DNA of 64,000 bases from Brachypterus glaber. Taxonomy: Eukaryota; Arthropoda; Insecta; Coleoptera; Kateretidae. The stretch is taken from positions 72,797,808 to 72,861,807 of the forward strand of contig OY294046.1 of NCBI GenBank assembly GCA_958510825.1. The letters run 5' to 3'. Both the position numbers and the translations under genes were made by a program. Of this stretch, positions 10,521-22,251 are shown one piece after another; the stretch's first letter is position 1, and every line of letters starts with the position of its first letter. The notes under the pieces were generated by a model. The model was not told where the DNA came from, did not search any database, and was given only the letters and a program-made list of their open reading frames with translations.

Positions 10521-10931
10521 GGAGCTCTCTACATCTAGAATTATGAAACAAAAGATGTCTACCCTATCTCTATCTCATTTGTGCTACACTTTCCAGCCAA
10601 CCAAATAAATACTGTATTTGTTTTTCATACAACAAATACAGTATTTATTTGGATGGCCGGAAAGTGTAGCACTGAGCGGCACGAACGAACATAGCTAATG
10701 TGAATCTGTAGAATAAGATATTTCTACTAAAATTTAGATGGCGCCAGTAATTTCTTTAATAAAAATAATATAGTTACACTTTTCGCCCGGCCAAGTAAAT
10801 ATTGTATTTGTTCAACAAAGAACAAATACAGAATTTGTTTGGTTGGGTGGAAGTGGGAGTGTATGTATGTCTTCTATCCTTGTTGGGTAGAACTTTTGTC
10901 CCTGTCTAATCTAACGGGAGAAATCGCCATT
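10521..10931. repeat. Rep-G dispersed repeat, copy 2
   Basis: This is the direct repeat of 4708-5107, with the same two hairpins and the same ends. It differs by scattered substitutions and a short insertion (ACTTTTGTCC) before the final CTAACGGGAG. Confidence 0.85.
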
Positions 10932-11430
10932 ACTTTTAACCGGACTATATTTTTGTATGTTACGCTGAAAACGAATTTGACAGTGAAAAAACTCACTCCA
11001 TAGACAAGGAAAGACCTCCAAAGCCGTTGCGGAATACTGTGATAAATGTGCCTAGCGCATCTGAGATAAACTTGCACATGCGCACTACTATTGTTGTTTT
11101 TGACGAGTATTTTTTAACCTTAGTTTTGTGTGTCAAATAAAAATTGTAAAAAATTTAACAAAAACAATAAATATCTACGAAGAAACGTCGAAATAGTTTT
11201 TTTTTATTATTTTATAAGAATTTTTCGAGGTGTGTTTGAGTTTCGGGATTTTGTACACCTACTTTGAGAACACCAGGAATTGACCCTTTGCTCTTCATAA
11301 AGCAACAATACAGGTTAGGTTTAAAGTTATAAACAAATGCAGCAAAAAAACAATTAAAACAGAGTAGAAGTCGAAAAATGAACAGAAACAAACGACGATC
11401 TGACAGTACTGACAGTATAAACAAACTACT
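10932..11430. other. no gene recognised
   Basis: AT-rich; overlapping short open frames around 11212-11516 carry no recognisable motif. Confidence 0.4.
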
Positions 11431-11538
11431 AATTCGTCACCCCAGTATTGGTTTGCCATATCTCTATTTTTGGACATTTTAAGATTTTTACTGGGGGATT
11501 CTTGGAGATAAGACAAATGAATACTGGGGTGATGAATT
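11431..11538. repeat. 108 bp inverted-repeat element
   Basis: AATTCGTCACCCCAGTATT at the left is matched by its inverse at 11520-11538 with one mismatch. Short, non-coding, MITE-like. Confidence 0.7.
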
Positions 11539-11701
11539 GTTTTACGACCGACAGCATTTCACAGATGATAGAGATGCGTACTGCGCAAGGTCAGATATAT
11601 TGCGTTACGTCATTTCGCTGCCCCGTTCTGTCACAAAATAATCTTGCGCAGGCTGGACTAATGGTTCTCTTTCCTTCTTTATGACTCACTCCCATAATAT
11701 G

Positions 11702-11742
11702 GGAGGATATTGTGTGCTATATTATAGCACACAATATCCTCC
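11702..11742. repeat. perfect hairpin, 20 bp arms, 1-base centre
   Basis: The left arm GGAGGATATTGTGTGCTATA is followed by a single T and its exact reverse complement. It abuts the word-swarm block and shares GGATAT with it. Confidence 0.95.
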
Positions 11743-12130
11743 GGATATCCTTTCAATGTCCCGGCATGTCCCGGGACACTAGTCGTATATACCAAGGATA
11801 TCCCGAAAGGTATGTCCTGAGGATATACTGCCCGTATATCCCAAGGATATACGGTATATCCTGCGTACATTCCAGGGACGTCCCGAGGGGATGTCCCGAG
11901 GATGTCCTCTCGGGATATCTCTGGGATATACGGGCAGTATGTACCAGAGAAATACCCCTTGGGACGTCCCTGGGACATTTGGGATGTACGAGGTATATCC
12001 ATGGGATATACGGGTTCGGAAGTCGCTCGAGTTTCCGTTTAGTAACAAAAATATATCCTGGGGAAGTCGCAAATTCCAGTTTAGTAACAAAAGTATATCC
12101 TGGGGATGTCCATCGTAAAACGTGTGCTAT
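11743..12130. repeat. Swarm-3: block built from GGGATATCC / GGGACGTCC words
   Basis: Nearly 300 bases are a string of near-palindromic words 10-14 bases apart (GGATATCC, GGGACGTCCC, GGGATATACGGG, CCCGAGGATGTCC). Because the words avoid stop codons on both strands, open frames run through in five of six frames (11679-12002 minus, 11712-12197 plus, 11753-12166 minus, 11779-12090 minus, 11891-12118 plus). Two looser copies of ATATCCTGGGGA.GTC (12050-12110) close the block. No strict period exists, so it is not an ordinary satellite. Confidence 0.75.
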
Positions 12131-13830
12131 ATGGGCTAATCCTTTATTTTTTTCAATGAACTGCAAAAAAATATTGGATTTTTTTAAAATGCTCTAGCAC
12201 TATTTTGGAAGTTGCATTTGGACACTTTTGTTCAGAGTTTCGAGAACTATATAGTAGACGCCAGAGATATAGTAGAATGTTTACATTTGAAACAGATTAT
12301 TGTGTGACAGGACCCCTGTCACAGGGGCGTAATTAGATTTTATATTAAGTACGTAGTAGACATAGTGGACTTTCTGATTGGACGACTGGTGAAAATATAC
12401 ACGCTAAAAAAAAATCGCTGTAAAAGAAAATTCTATTATATTTGTGGCGTCTACTGTTACTTTTCCGAAATTCAGCGAAATTCATCTCTCGCGCATGCGG
12501 CTGAGAGACACTTGTGCACTTAATTTAACTGTGTTAATGAGTAACTACCATAGACCATAAAAGTGTGTGTGAGTGTGTGTAGTGTGAGAGTTTTGTCTTA
12601 CGCGCATAATCATATTTTATGTAACACGACAAAGCCAAGTTTTGTAGTAGACTTTGTTATTAGACTAAAAATACAGTATTATGTACTTTAAATTTAATAT
12701 TAATTCAGTTGCGTTTTGCGTTGAAGACGAAAAATTAATATATAATTAAAATATGAGATGGCCACCTTTACTCTAGAGGCCGGGAATCACCCGCTTTCCT
12801 CTAAATATGTTATTTTACTATTTTTGCGTCAGTACTTTTATTTCTACATGATTTCATTTCTATATAATCGATGATTAGTCTCCATCCATAAATTTTAATT
12901 AATTTAAATATGTTTACAATGAATCAATTTTAATTATTTTAAATGTATTTGAAATTTTGGCGAAGGCGCTTACAGAGTGTAGATTTTTGAAAATGACTAA
13001 ATTTCAAAAAATCTTCATAAATCTTCATATGCAATTTTGAAAGGAGCAAAATTTTAAGTTTTATACTTAATTTATTAGTAGAAACTTTTTTTTTAGACCT
13101 CAACCAAATCATTCAAAATACTTTCACTTAGTTTTTCAACGGTAGGTATACCATTTTTTTTAACGGTATACCGTTTTATTTTATTAATATATAAATAAAG
13201 ATCGAATTTTAAAACTTTTTTTACGGTAAGGAGTAGGTTCGGTTGCTGCGTATAGTAAAGTACACTGTCTTAATTTTATTTTTTAACTGTTATTTATTTG
13301 TTTAAATAATGTTTTGTTCATGTGAGTGTTTACTGTTAGTGACAATGACTAATCTTTGGCTTTAATTCTCTGTTCGAAAACAACGAAAATCCATCGTCGA
13401 AACGTCACAGCAAAATTAGATAACAATTTTAGTCAGATCCAAAGCCCTATTCCCCAAAACTCAAAAAGTTAATTATTTAAATAATTCTAATGAATACTTT
13501 TTTCAGTTAGAATAAAGCTAACTTTTAAAATAAGTTTGTTTTTTGCTATTTTGTATCTTGTTGTACAAGACTATCCTTCTTAAATCCGGGTAAACACAAT
13601 TAATGTGGTTGGCGCTGAAGAAAAAAAGACGATGGCATTTTCTTTGTTTTTCTGATATGAAAGGGAGAAATAATTGAAAGGGAAAATTTAAAGTTGACTG
13701 GAACTGACGATCTGAAAATACATCGTTTACAAATCGTTTTGTGGGCCATTCCATGAAATTAAAAACAATTATAAAAATAAATAAGGGCTTTAATTAATGC
13801 TAAAATATACCCAAGCAATACAAAGATATA
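12131..13830. other. no gene recognised
   Basis: Mostly AT-rich. A (GT)n-like run lies at 12564-12592. At 13372-13416 there is TTCGAAAACAACG followed by CGTCGAAACGTCAC, similar in outline to the stem II / GAAACGTC part of the hammerhead-like motifs elsewhere; too degenerate to call. The frame at 13518-13754 has no known motif. Confidence 0.35.
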
Positions 13831-13938
13831 TGATTTTTTGATAAAATGTAGCTTATTAAACGTTTATTATACGTAAATTACAAAAAATAGTCTAATAAAC
13901 GTTTAATAGGCGGACATTTTATTAAAAAATATAACCCA
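13831..13938. repeat. hairpin element, about 108 bp
   Basis: ATTAAACGTTTATTA near 13855 pairs with TAATAAACGTTTAAT near 13902, and the outer TTTTTTGATAAAATGT pairs with ACATTTTATTAAAAA. Non-coding. Confidence 0.7.
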
Positions 13939-14063
13939 GTATTAAAAAAATTATTAATAATTAATTTTTTATGACAGTTGCTGATGATATTTTTATTTTT
14001 TCAAAAATTTTAAGAAATTTAAATAAATTAAATAAGAAATATGTACATTCTAATTTAAAAAAA

Positions 14064-14799
14064 ATATATACAGAGCGGTCCAGAAGTCACCCCCCCCCTC
14101 TTAACTTATGAAGCAGTTGAGATATCGACTTAAAATTTGGAACTTTCAAATAAGACAACTTAAACTATCTTTTAGCATATATTTAATACTTTCAGCTCTT
14201 AAAATGTGGGTAGGTGGGCATGGGGGCACATTTTTTTAAATGGAAAGGGGGGTCGTGTAATACATCATTTTAAAGCTTATAAAATTCTCCATTTAACTCC
14301 ATATTTTTAAATAAAAAAAAAATTTTGGGTTTAAAATGGGGTTGAAAATAGGTATTAATGTCAAAATTCCTATAAAAAAACAAATAATTTTTTAAAAATG
14401 CCTAATTTCATCATAAAAAAATGTTAATTATACTTTTAAACTAATTTTAGTTGACATAAATAAAAATTTATAAAAAAAAACTTAAAAAATCGAATGTTTT
14501 AGCATAAAAAATTGAAAAATCAAAACCTTAAAAAACATTTTTTAAAAATTTAAAAATGTTAGTTTAAATAGAGAATTTTATAAGCTTTAAAATGATGTAT
14601 CACACGACCCCCCTTTCCATTTAAAAAAATGTCCCCTCTTGCCACCTGCCCACATTTTAAGAGCTGAAAATATCAAATATATGCTAAAAGATAGTTTAAG
14701 TGGTCTTATTTAAGAGTTCTAAATTTAAAGTCGATATCTCAACTCGTTCAAAAGTTAAAAGGGGGGGGGCGGTGACTTTTGGACCGCACTGTATATATA
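14064..14799. mobile_element. MITE, 736 bp, ends TACAGAGCGGTCC
   Basis: The ends are ATATATACAGAGCGGTCC and GGACCGCACTGTATATAT. Arms of about 240 bp pair well (AAAATGTGGGTAGGTGGGCA region against 14635-14665; AATGATGTAT against 14262-14272). The centre is AT-rich. TA beside CAGWGCGGTCC fits a Tc1/mariner-type non-autonomous element. No open frame. Confidence 0.8.
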
Positions 14800-15195
14800 A
14801 ACATGTGTCTAAATATGTCTAGTTTCTGAGATATATAAAGATTTAGGTCTTTGCCTCAGCTGCCACCATCTAGCTCTGGGAATATGGCTCACAAATAATA
14901 AGTTATACAAGGTATATAAATTTTAGAGGAATTGAGGGAGAATTGTCTAGATATAGGATGGGATACAGAGCTGCCTCAAACCAGTCTTGAGACTGATAAC
15001 TTTGAACATGATAATAATGTCCATTACAATGGAGCGGCTCTGATGTGCATTTCGTATAGGACGCCGTCTATTAATAAAACCATGATTTCCAAATCCTGTC
15101 TGACTCTGCGTTATCCTGTTCCTGACAGGATTAATTTACTTTTGAGAATGTATTTCTTCCTTTCCTAAACCACCTGGCTCGAATTACTAAATCTC
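14800..15195. other. no gene recognised
   Basis: A 78-codon open frame at 14932-15168 shows no motif I recognise. Nothing else seen. Confidence 0.35.
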
Positions 15196-16110
15196 ATTTT
15201 TGCTTTCCCATTTTGAAAATTATCAACATTTCGGAGCTTTGTATTCGTGCAAAAATGTTCAAATTTTTTTTGTGTGTTTTTGCGTTTTATGACGTTTTAT
15301 GTCGATATAAATCAATTTCTAGCAAAAAAATAAATTGTCGATCGGTCGATCGGTCTATCGGTCGGTCGGTCGGTCGAACAGTCTGTCCAGGAAATCTTGT
15401 GGGCACGATAACTTAAGAACGCTTTAAGCTAGAGACTTGAAATTTGGCATACAGGTATGTTACCAAAAGTTCTCGCTCGGGATTGTTTTTGGTAAACATT
15501 GGGCAAATGGGGAAAAATACATTTTTTTTAGAAAAATTTCAAAATTGCTATATATGGGGTTTTGAGGTTGCTGAAATTGAATCTGATAAAAAAACATTTC
15601 TAATTCCACCCCCGAGGGGGTGAGGGGGTAAATATTTTTCAATATTATTAATATTTTCTTCAAAATTGGTATATAGGGGTTTTTGGGGTTGACGAATATA
15701 AATCTGATAATATTTTTTTCCTAATTTCACCCCTGAGGTGGGGGGTAGTTTTCGTGAAAACTGGTGTATTGGGGTTTTTGAGGTTTGAGGGAATCTGATT
15801 ATAACAAAATTCTAACTGCACCCCCAAATGGGCAGAGGGTAGTTTTCGTGAAAATTGGTATACTAAGGTTTTATGGTTGCTGAAAGTGAATCTGATAATA
15901 AAAATATTCTAAATCCACCCCCTGAGGGCTGAGGGGTAGTTTTCGTGAAAATTGGTATATTGGTGTTTTTGAGGTTGTTGAAAGGGAATCTGATTATAAC
16001 AAAATTCTAACTTCACCCTCAAAGGGGCAGAGGGTAGTTTTCGTGAAAATTGGTATACTAAGGTTTTTATGGTCGCTGAAAGTGAATCTGATAATAAAAA
16101 AATCCATTTT
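15196..16110 (+). repeat. Rep-D, longest copy: GGTC tract plus tandem units
   Basis: It starts with TTTGCTTTCCCATTTTGAAAA and GTTTTATGTCGATATAAATC, passes a GGTC/GATC tract (15336-15377) and the block AACTTAAGAACGCTTTAAGC then TAGAGACTTGAAATTTGGC, then degenerate tandem units to the end. Unit starts marked by GTAGTTTTCGTGAAAA lie at 15745, 15839, 15936 and 16034, spacing 94-98 bp; earlier units are more diverged. Alternate units resemble each other more than neighbours (TATACTAAGG versus TATATTGG). Open frames on the minus strand (for example 15909-16208) are by-products of the repetition. Confidence 0.8.
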
Positions 16111-16538
16111 ACGCGCGGTGGTGAAAAAAGGGAAAGCTCTTTTACTGGGCAGTGTATTTTATTAACAGCCGAATTTTGTACTTGAATTCTAAAAGGAAAA
16201 ATCCTCAAGAATAGTTAACGCTTGAACCAAGTATAGTGAAAAAATGGCCATATGCAAAAAAGCACTGTGATGTCATATTCAAGGAGAAGGCATGATCATC
16301 CAAGGGTCATTCAAACACCTAAAAGGTGTACAAATTTTTATCCAAAACATTAAAGGCATACCAATTTTAGCTAAATCTGGGCTTTGTGGCCCTCTTACCC
16401 CCCCCATTTTGCACGATGAGGAATATGTATTCTAAAAAAGGCTAGAAAAATGCAAAGAAATTCAACAAAATAAATTGTTGTATGGACCCAAAATTTTATG
16501 GCTGTTATAAAATTTACTTTACAATCTCAAAATTGATA
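16111..16538. other. no gene recognised
   Basis: AT-rich with one C-run (16399-16406); nothing identified. Confidence 0.4.
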
Positions 16539-17208
16539 TAGTAGTTTTCGTAACGAGTAAGCGCCTTTAGTACTTAGTGCACGAGAATGGAGTTTTTTTG
16601 ACGACGCAAAGCGAAGTCCAAAAATCATTCGAGTGCAGAAAGGACTTGTCGCAAACGAGTTGCGAACAACATTTTTCGTTCGATCTACAGTCTAGACTCT
16701 TTAAAAATGTATATTTTAAAGAATTAAACGTCAAATGACTTTTGTCAAAATGAAAGCTATGTGTACCCGTTTGGATAAATGAGTGTGCATAGTTGTTATT
16801 TCATTCAAATATGCACTATGGACTCGTGCGATAGAAATATATCCTAACGAGGATAGTATAGTGAACATGCATTTTTCTTTACTTCGTGTACACTATATAT
16901 TCTCGTTTGGATATTTTTTTATCGCACGAGTACACAGTGCATATTTGAATGAAATGACAACTATGCACACTCATTTATCCAAACGATTACACATAGCTTT
17001 CATTTTGACAAAAGTCATTTGACGTTTATAAAATTTTGAAATGTTAAAATTAAACACAGGTAATTCTTTAAAATATACATTTTTAAAGAGTCTAGACTGT
17101 AGATCGAACGAAAAATGTTGTTTGCAACTCGTTTGCGACAATTCCTTAGTCCACTCGAATGATTTTGCACTAAGGACTAAAGTCGCTTACTCGTTACAAA
17201 ATCTACTA
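16539..17208. mobile_element. FB-1: 670 bp foldback element, complete
   Basis: TAGTAGTTTTCGTAACGAG at the left and its inverse at the right frame two arms of more than 300 bp that pair along almost their whole length, meeting near 16890. The right arm keeps about 37 bp that the left arm has lost. There is no transposase. The open frame at 16783-17022 crosses the symmetry axis and is not a gene. A half copy lies at 498-880. Confidence 0.85.
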
Positions 17209-17690
17209 TTACTTTAATGCACTAAAGAAACTATTAACAAGTTCTATGGTTAATTTTTTTAGAGGGTATATCCATAAGTCATAAAATTGTGGCCCCAGCA
17301 AGTTATTGGGCTCTACCTGCCTCTCTGTTGCAACAATGCACTTTATGTAGAGATTAGGAAATACAAACTTCTATTAGTGTAGAAATTATTGTGGTTAAAT
17401 TCTGGGAGAAAGTTAAAAAGGACCATCGTCGGCAGAGTTGTAATAACTGTTTGTTTTTAGTGGTTTTGGCCAAGAGTCATTATGAAAATACTGAAAATAA
17501 ATGGAGCTAAAGGGGAAAGCGAAACTTATAAAGACCCGGTAACTAGATTTCTTTTCTCAAACTTTGTAATGATACAGTTAGGCGAGAAGAAACAGAGAAC
17601 AAGTTATTGTAAAATGCTCCGTGTTTCTTAGCATGCTCTTCAATGTATAAAGTGCTTAGTAAAAATATACGACCACATCGTTTTATTTTA
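17209..17690. other. no gene recognised
   Basis: Nothing identified. Confidence 0.4.
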
Positions 17691-18335
17691 TTGCTTTCCC
17701 ATTTTGAAAATATTCAAAATTATGGAAAACCTTGTGTATTCGTGCAAAAATCTTAAAACATTTTTTCGCGTATTTTTGCGTTTTATGACAGTTTATGTCG
17801 ATAAATCGATAAAAATCAATTTCAACAAAAAAAATTGTCGGTCGATCCGTCTGTCCGGGAAATCGTCTGGGTACGATAACTTAAGAAAACTTTAAGCTAG
17901 AGACTTGAAATTTGGCAAACAGGTATGTTACTAAAAGTTCTAGCTCGGGATTGTTTTTGGTGAACATTGGGGGTGCGTTAAGGGGGGAAAATGGGGAAAA
18001 ATACATTTTTTTTAGAAAAATTGGAAAATTGCTATATAGAGGTTTTTGAGGTTGCTGGAATTGAATTTGATAATAAAAATTTTCTAACTCCACCCCCGAC
18101 GGGTGAGGGGGTAAATATTTTTAAATATTTTCAATATTTTTGTCAAAATTGGTATATGGTTTTTTGGGGTTGTCGAATATGAATCTGATAATAATTTTTT
18201 TCTAATTTCACCTGGGGTGTAGTTTTCTTGAAAACTGGCATATTTTTTTGACGTTGCTGAAAGTGAATCTGATAATAAAAAAAATTAAATCCACCCCCAA
18301 AGGGGCGGGGGGAAATTGGTATATTGGGCTTATTA
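17691..18335 (+). repeat. Rep-D, second copy
   Basis: Same order as 15196-16110: CTTTCCCATTTTGAAAAT, GTTTTATGACAGTTTATG, a short GTCGGTCGATCCGTCTGTCC tract, AACTTAAGAAAACTTTAAGC, TAGAGACTTGAAATTTGGC, then about three degenerate units (18000-18330) instead of six or so. Confidence 0.8.
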
Positions 18336-18339
18336 TCCT

Positions 18340-18545
18340 TCTGTCTCAAAAGTAAAACACATTGACTAAAACTGTACTACATTTAAGTTTTTTAAACGAA
18401 ATGTATTAGATTATATGTAATGTAATAAGTAGTTTACTGGTCTCCATTTTTCATTACAGGTCAGGTCCAGATGTGGAAAACAGTGGGATAAGAAATCACG
18501 TACTTCCCAAACTTTATTAATACATGTAATGTATGTATTACATAT
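18340..18545 (+). repeat. Rep-J, copy 1, cut by Rep-H
   Basis: This matches parts of 33965-34266 (ATTGACTAAAACTGTAC, CATTACAGGTCAGGTCCAG, ATCACGTACTTCCCAAAC) and has an internal deletion relative to it. It breaks at GTATTACATAT, exactly where Rep-H begins. Confidence 0.75.
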
Positions 18546-19539
18546 CGTCATCTAAAGGCTCTAACGGTCTAACTCCAAAACGTCATATTTTTCAGGAGAC
18601 GTAAAAAACGATTTAAAACTTAATTATAGCAATTTAGAACTTTAAAACTAGCTTGTTCACAGGTAAAAATGTTTGAAATGTTTTAATGTATTTAAAACTT
18701 TTCATTGTTATCTATTTTATATAAATTATTTGAAAATTAAATTTTAACCACAGAATCTAAATTCACTAATGGTCTAACTCCAAGGGAAGATAAAAGAGGA
18801 TACCTATCGTATTATATCGCGTAATATTATTACAAAAAATTTATATTTTTATATTTAATATATAATATTACTACTAGGTAGGCATAATATATATACCTAG
18901 ATAATATTAATATTATAAAATTTATACATTATAAAACCTTCATAAAAATAATTAAATCCCATGAGAAAAAAATATATTTTATTTTGTAACGTTATGTTAT
19001 AATAAAAATATAATAATTATTAAGCAACATTCAAAACTTAAATACCTTATTTACATTTTTGTGGTCAATATTATTAAAATCTAATATTATTAAACAATCA
19101 AATATTATCTAACTAAATTCTAATGTATATTATTATACATAATTATGTATGTATCATAAATGTAACGAATCTTTAACAGTTTGCTGCATGTTTTTTGGAT
19201 TTAGTTAAGTATTTATTATTATAAAAAAGATTTAAGTTATAATTATTTTAGTTTTTTTTCTGAAATAGAAACTTAAACATATGGTATAAACGGGATCCCC
19301 TGTTGTCGAGAAATAGTTTGACATTAGTGACAGTTCTCATTTAATTGTTTTCTCACAATCATATGATGGAATTAGACACTTAGCGACTTAAAATATTTAC
19401 ATTTTTGCATTTTTTGAGGCTGATATTGATTTAATGCAACTTTTTTTTTTGAAGTATGTTGGTAATCAGATAATGAAGCAAATTTGATAAAAATCTCATT
19501 TTTGAAAAATTTGGAGTTAGACAACTAGAGCCTTTAGTT
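18546..19539. mobile_element. Rep-H TIR element, copy 1
   Basis: It starts CGTCATCTAAAGGCTCTAAC and ends with CTAGAGCCTTTAG, whose inverse matches the start; GTCTAACTCC is part of the inverted repeat. Compared with 41913-42574 it has about 330 extra AT-rich bases in the middle (about 18902-19287). The last bases before the right target site are lost (TTCAG replaces TGGACG). Confidence 0.75.
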
Positions 19540-19589
19540 CAGTCTGATACTTTTTTTAAATGTTTGTCTACCGTTTGACTCACATTTGT

Positions 19590-20231
19590 GCCGCGTTAAG
19601 CAGAAAGCTACCAACCCACATTGTCAGATGACAGTAAACTTTTAAACTTTTTCCCTAATAAACGTTTTGACTAAAACACTTAAAACTAAACATTTGTTTC
19701 ACTTGTTCATGTATCAGAACATGTACAAAATATCTATTTTCTATTTTGCGACTCTTATAAGCTCATAATCACACGCATTTTGCGTGTTCTTATAGGCCCA
19801 TAAGAGGTCTGTACTTTTTGTTCTTTTGGTTTGGCAGCAGACCTGGCCTATCGCTTGACGTTTTCCGTGCAAATGTCAATGTCGCTTTAAAGTTGAATTT
19901 TCTACAAAATTTTGTGTTTAAATTATTTTTACCATGTTAAAATTGTGGCTTGGTTAATTGCAGTAAAAAAGAGAAGAGATGACTATAAAATATATCAAAA
20001 TATTATTTGTTCTTAGAATTTTAAACATGGTGTAAACTGTAATGTCAGTCCAAAACAAAAATCCCTAAATCAGTCATCAATTTAAATGTAAGTTTTTTTA
20101 AATTTTAGAGTAAAATAGAAAAAATTTTATAAAGTACTATAATTAAATTCTTGTAAAAGATATTGGGTAAAATGTTCCGTAACCTACTGTCATCTCAGAA
20201 TGTGGGTTGGTAGCTTTCTGCTTAACGCGGC
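19590..20231. mobile_element. TIR element, ends GCCGCGTTAAGCAG, carrying Rep-B
   Basis: GCCGCGTTAAGCAGAAAGC and the following CTACCAACCCACATT recur inverted at 20186-20231, giving terminal repeats of about 45 bp. About 245 bp remain when the Rep-B copy inside (19737-20124) is removed. Flanks CATTTGT and CATTTAT may be a diverged target duplication. Confidence 0.75.
19737..20124 (+). repeat. Rep-B, copy 1
   Basis: Ends are TTTTCTATTTTGCGACTC and AAAATAGAAAAA. Near the left end are two palindromes, CACGCATTTTGCGTG and CTTATAGGCCCATAAG. This copy lacks the Rep-C palindrome usually found at the AAAATAGAAAAA end. Non-coding. Confidence 0.85.
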
Positions 20232-20639
20232 CCATTTATGGTAGAAATTGCGGTAGTGTATATTATTCTTTTCCTCTGTTAAATGTGAAGATTATGAAAA
20301 AGGGGCAAGAAAAGTAAAGGAGGGCTAAAAATAAGGATATTATTTGCAGGTGTTCCCGATCCTCGTCCGTTCGCAGGAAAATGGCTTCGTCCAACCGCCA
20401 TTCTCTTGTTTTGTTGCCACATAAATAAGATTGATGTTCACATAAAATGAACAAAAAGAAATATCTAGCTTATAGGCCGAATTGCTCAAAGTACTAAAAA
20501 GAAATCTTTAATTCACTTAATACTTTTAATAGGTGTTGCTGGAGGTTTTGTTTTATTTAACATAAATTTATACACTATCCAGATTAAAAAGGGCAATAAT
20601 GCCTATATTATTTGGTAACAATTCGAATCCCCACACTGA
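20232..20639. other. no gene recognised
   Basis: The frame at 20263-20454 (minus) has no recognisable motif. Confidence 0.35.
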
Positions 20640-20978
20640 AAAAAAGCGAAGCGGAGTATGGAAACTACAGTCGAGTAAAAAAAGTACTTTTCCTCTGAGT
20701 GAAACATACTATTTTTTCTTCAAGCATCCTATATTTTTTTGAAATAATTATTTTTGAATTTAATTTATTCAGTAATAAAGTATGTTTTTTTATTAAAATA
20801 GGCCAATAAAGCCCTTTCGAAATAAACTTAAACCTTCCTTAGCTCATTTTAAATTTGTTTCGTAGGCTAAATCGTACACTTTTCGCTATTTTGATGGTAA
20901 CTTGTGTAATGTAGCATTTGCAATTTCGGAGAGATTTGTAGGTCTATAAACCAAATATTCTTCTTCAATCATTTTTAA
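20640..20978 (-). pseudogene. Rep-F, copy 2
   Basis: Reverse complement of 3188-3540. On the minus strand the peptide fossil reads through NLSEIANATLHKLPSK, then a stop, then RKVYDLAYE. The stop replaces the serine codon of the other copy, so the two copies decayed independently. See 3188-3540 for the tentative recombinase resemblance. Confidence 0.45.
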
Positions 20979-22251
20979 TCAATTTCACACAAGGTTTTTG
21001 CACAGAATCTCGAGTCAACCACCTGTTTACATAATAAACAAACAAGTTTGAAGTATGGCTGTCATCAAAGTCAAAGTGTGCTGCCTCCAGTGGTGATTTT
21101 GCCAACTAACTTTTTTTACGGCGTACAACAATGAACTCATTTTTTACTGTAAAAAAATTGATCACTTCTAACTAGTGTGTTCAGTTATAAAATATGAACC
21201 TTTTTGTACGCTTGAAGAAAAAAGTATTTTTTATATGAAGTATTTGTGACACTTGTGTTATATTCTTGTTGCAAGTATAAAGATACTGGATATAATTATA
21301 TTTAAGTAATTTTAAAAAATTCAAATATGTTTCAAGTTCAATTAGTACTTGTTTGTGAGAAATTATTATTGGTAGGGAAAACTTTTGTACCTTGGACCTA
21401 TTTGTACCTAGAACCTACACTTAAATTTCAAATTTCCGGGTATAATTACTCTAAATCGACAGTGGTAGTTTATTAGTCATCCGATAGATGGTTATTTTCA
21501 GTTTATTCGAAAACATTGTCGGCAAGCACTGTGTGTTTTATTCCGCTAACTAATATTTTACATTGAAAAGTAAGTATTTTGGCTGCGACTTTTTTGATGG
21601 TTCTTGCCTTTAGGTGCTTTAAATCCAGTATATTTGATCTAGAAGAAAAAATTTTACCACAAAATAACATAATGGCGGACGTGTTTTAAAAATGTTTAAA
21701 TAATTTTCAAGAAAAACGTCTGACCGTTTTATAAAAGCTTTTATTAGGTGAATTTCAATGATTATTTTACTAAAAAAATCTCTGCGTGTATGAATTTGCA
21801 GGAACAAAGAACAATTATAAGCCCCAAAGTCAACAAAGCCTACTGTTTATTTAATGCAGATGTTCGCACGTTATTTGTATTAAAACAAATATTAAAATGT
21901 GTGGCGAGGTGTTTGATCTTAAACCATAAGCCACCCTCGATGTATATTTGATTGGAAAACAAATTATTAAATTGCCTCATAAGGGGAGGCTACAGAATCT
22001 AAAAAACATACGTTGCTATTAAGTTTTTTTTATTAAGGATCTCTGGTTGTTGGTTTGGAATAATATATTATTAAGGCCAGAGTTTTTTTTATTTCTCTGA
22101 TTTTGCCCTGATTTTTTAAATTTAATCAAATTCTCTGATTTTTCTTATCTTATATAGAAAAAAAGTAAAATAAAATTATAATTTTAACAAGCTTATAAAT
22201 AACTGTTTAATTTTCCCCTCAAAAAAAAAATAACCCTGTAGCTAACCATTT
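20979..22251. other. no gene recognised
   Basis: Two short frames (21619-21807 minus, 21748-21951 plus) carry no known motif. No terminal repeats seen. Confidence 0.35.

Noticed and set aside
9274..10551. Pairs of mirror-image open frames of 70-99 codons
   Set aside because: They come from the two arms of the foldback element and have no recognisable protein pattern.
11679..12197. Overlapping long open frames on both strands
   Set aside because: They are produced by stop-poor palindromic words; the translations are low-complexity variants of each other with no family resemblance.
13372..13416. Further hammerhead-like motif (CGTCGAAACGTCAC)
   Set aside because: The CTGANGA part is not present and no inverted insertion or target duplication was found around it.
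15530..16110. Regularly spaced repeats that could look like a CRISPR array
   Set aside because: Units are 94-98 bp and repeat along their whole length; there is no short-repeat/unique-spacer pattern and the DNA is eukaryotic.
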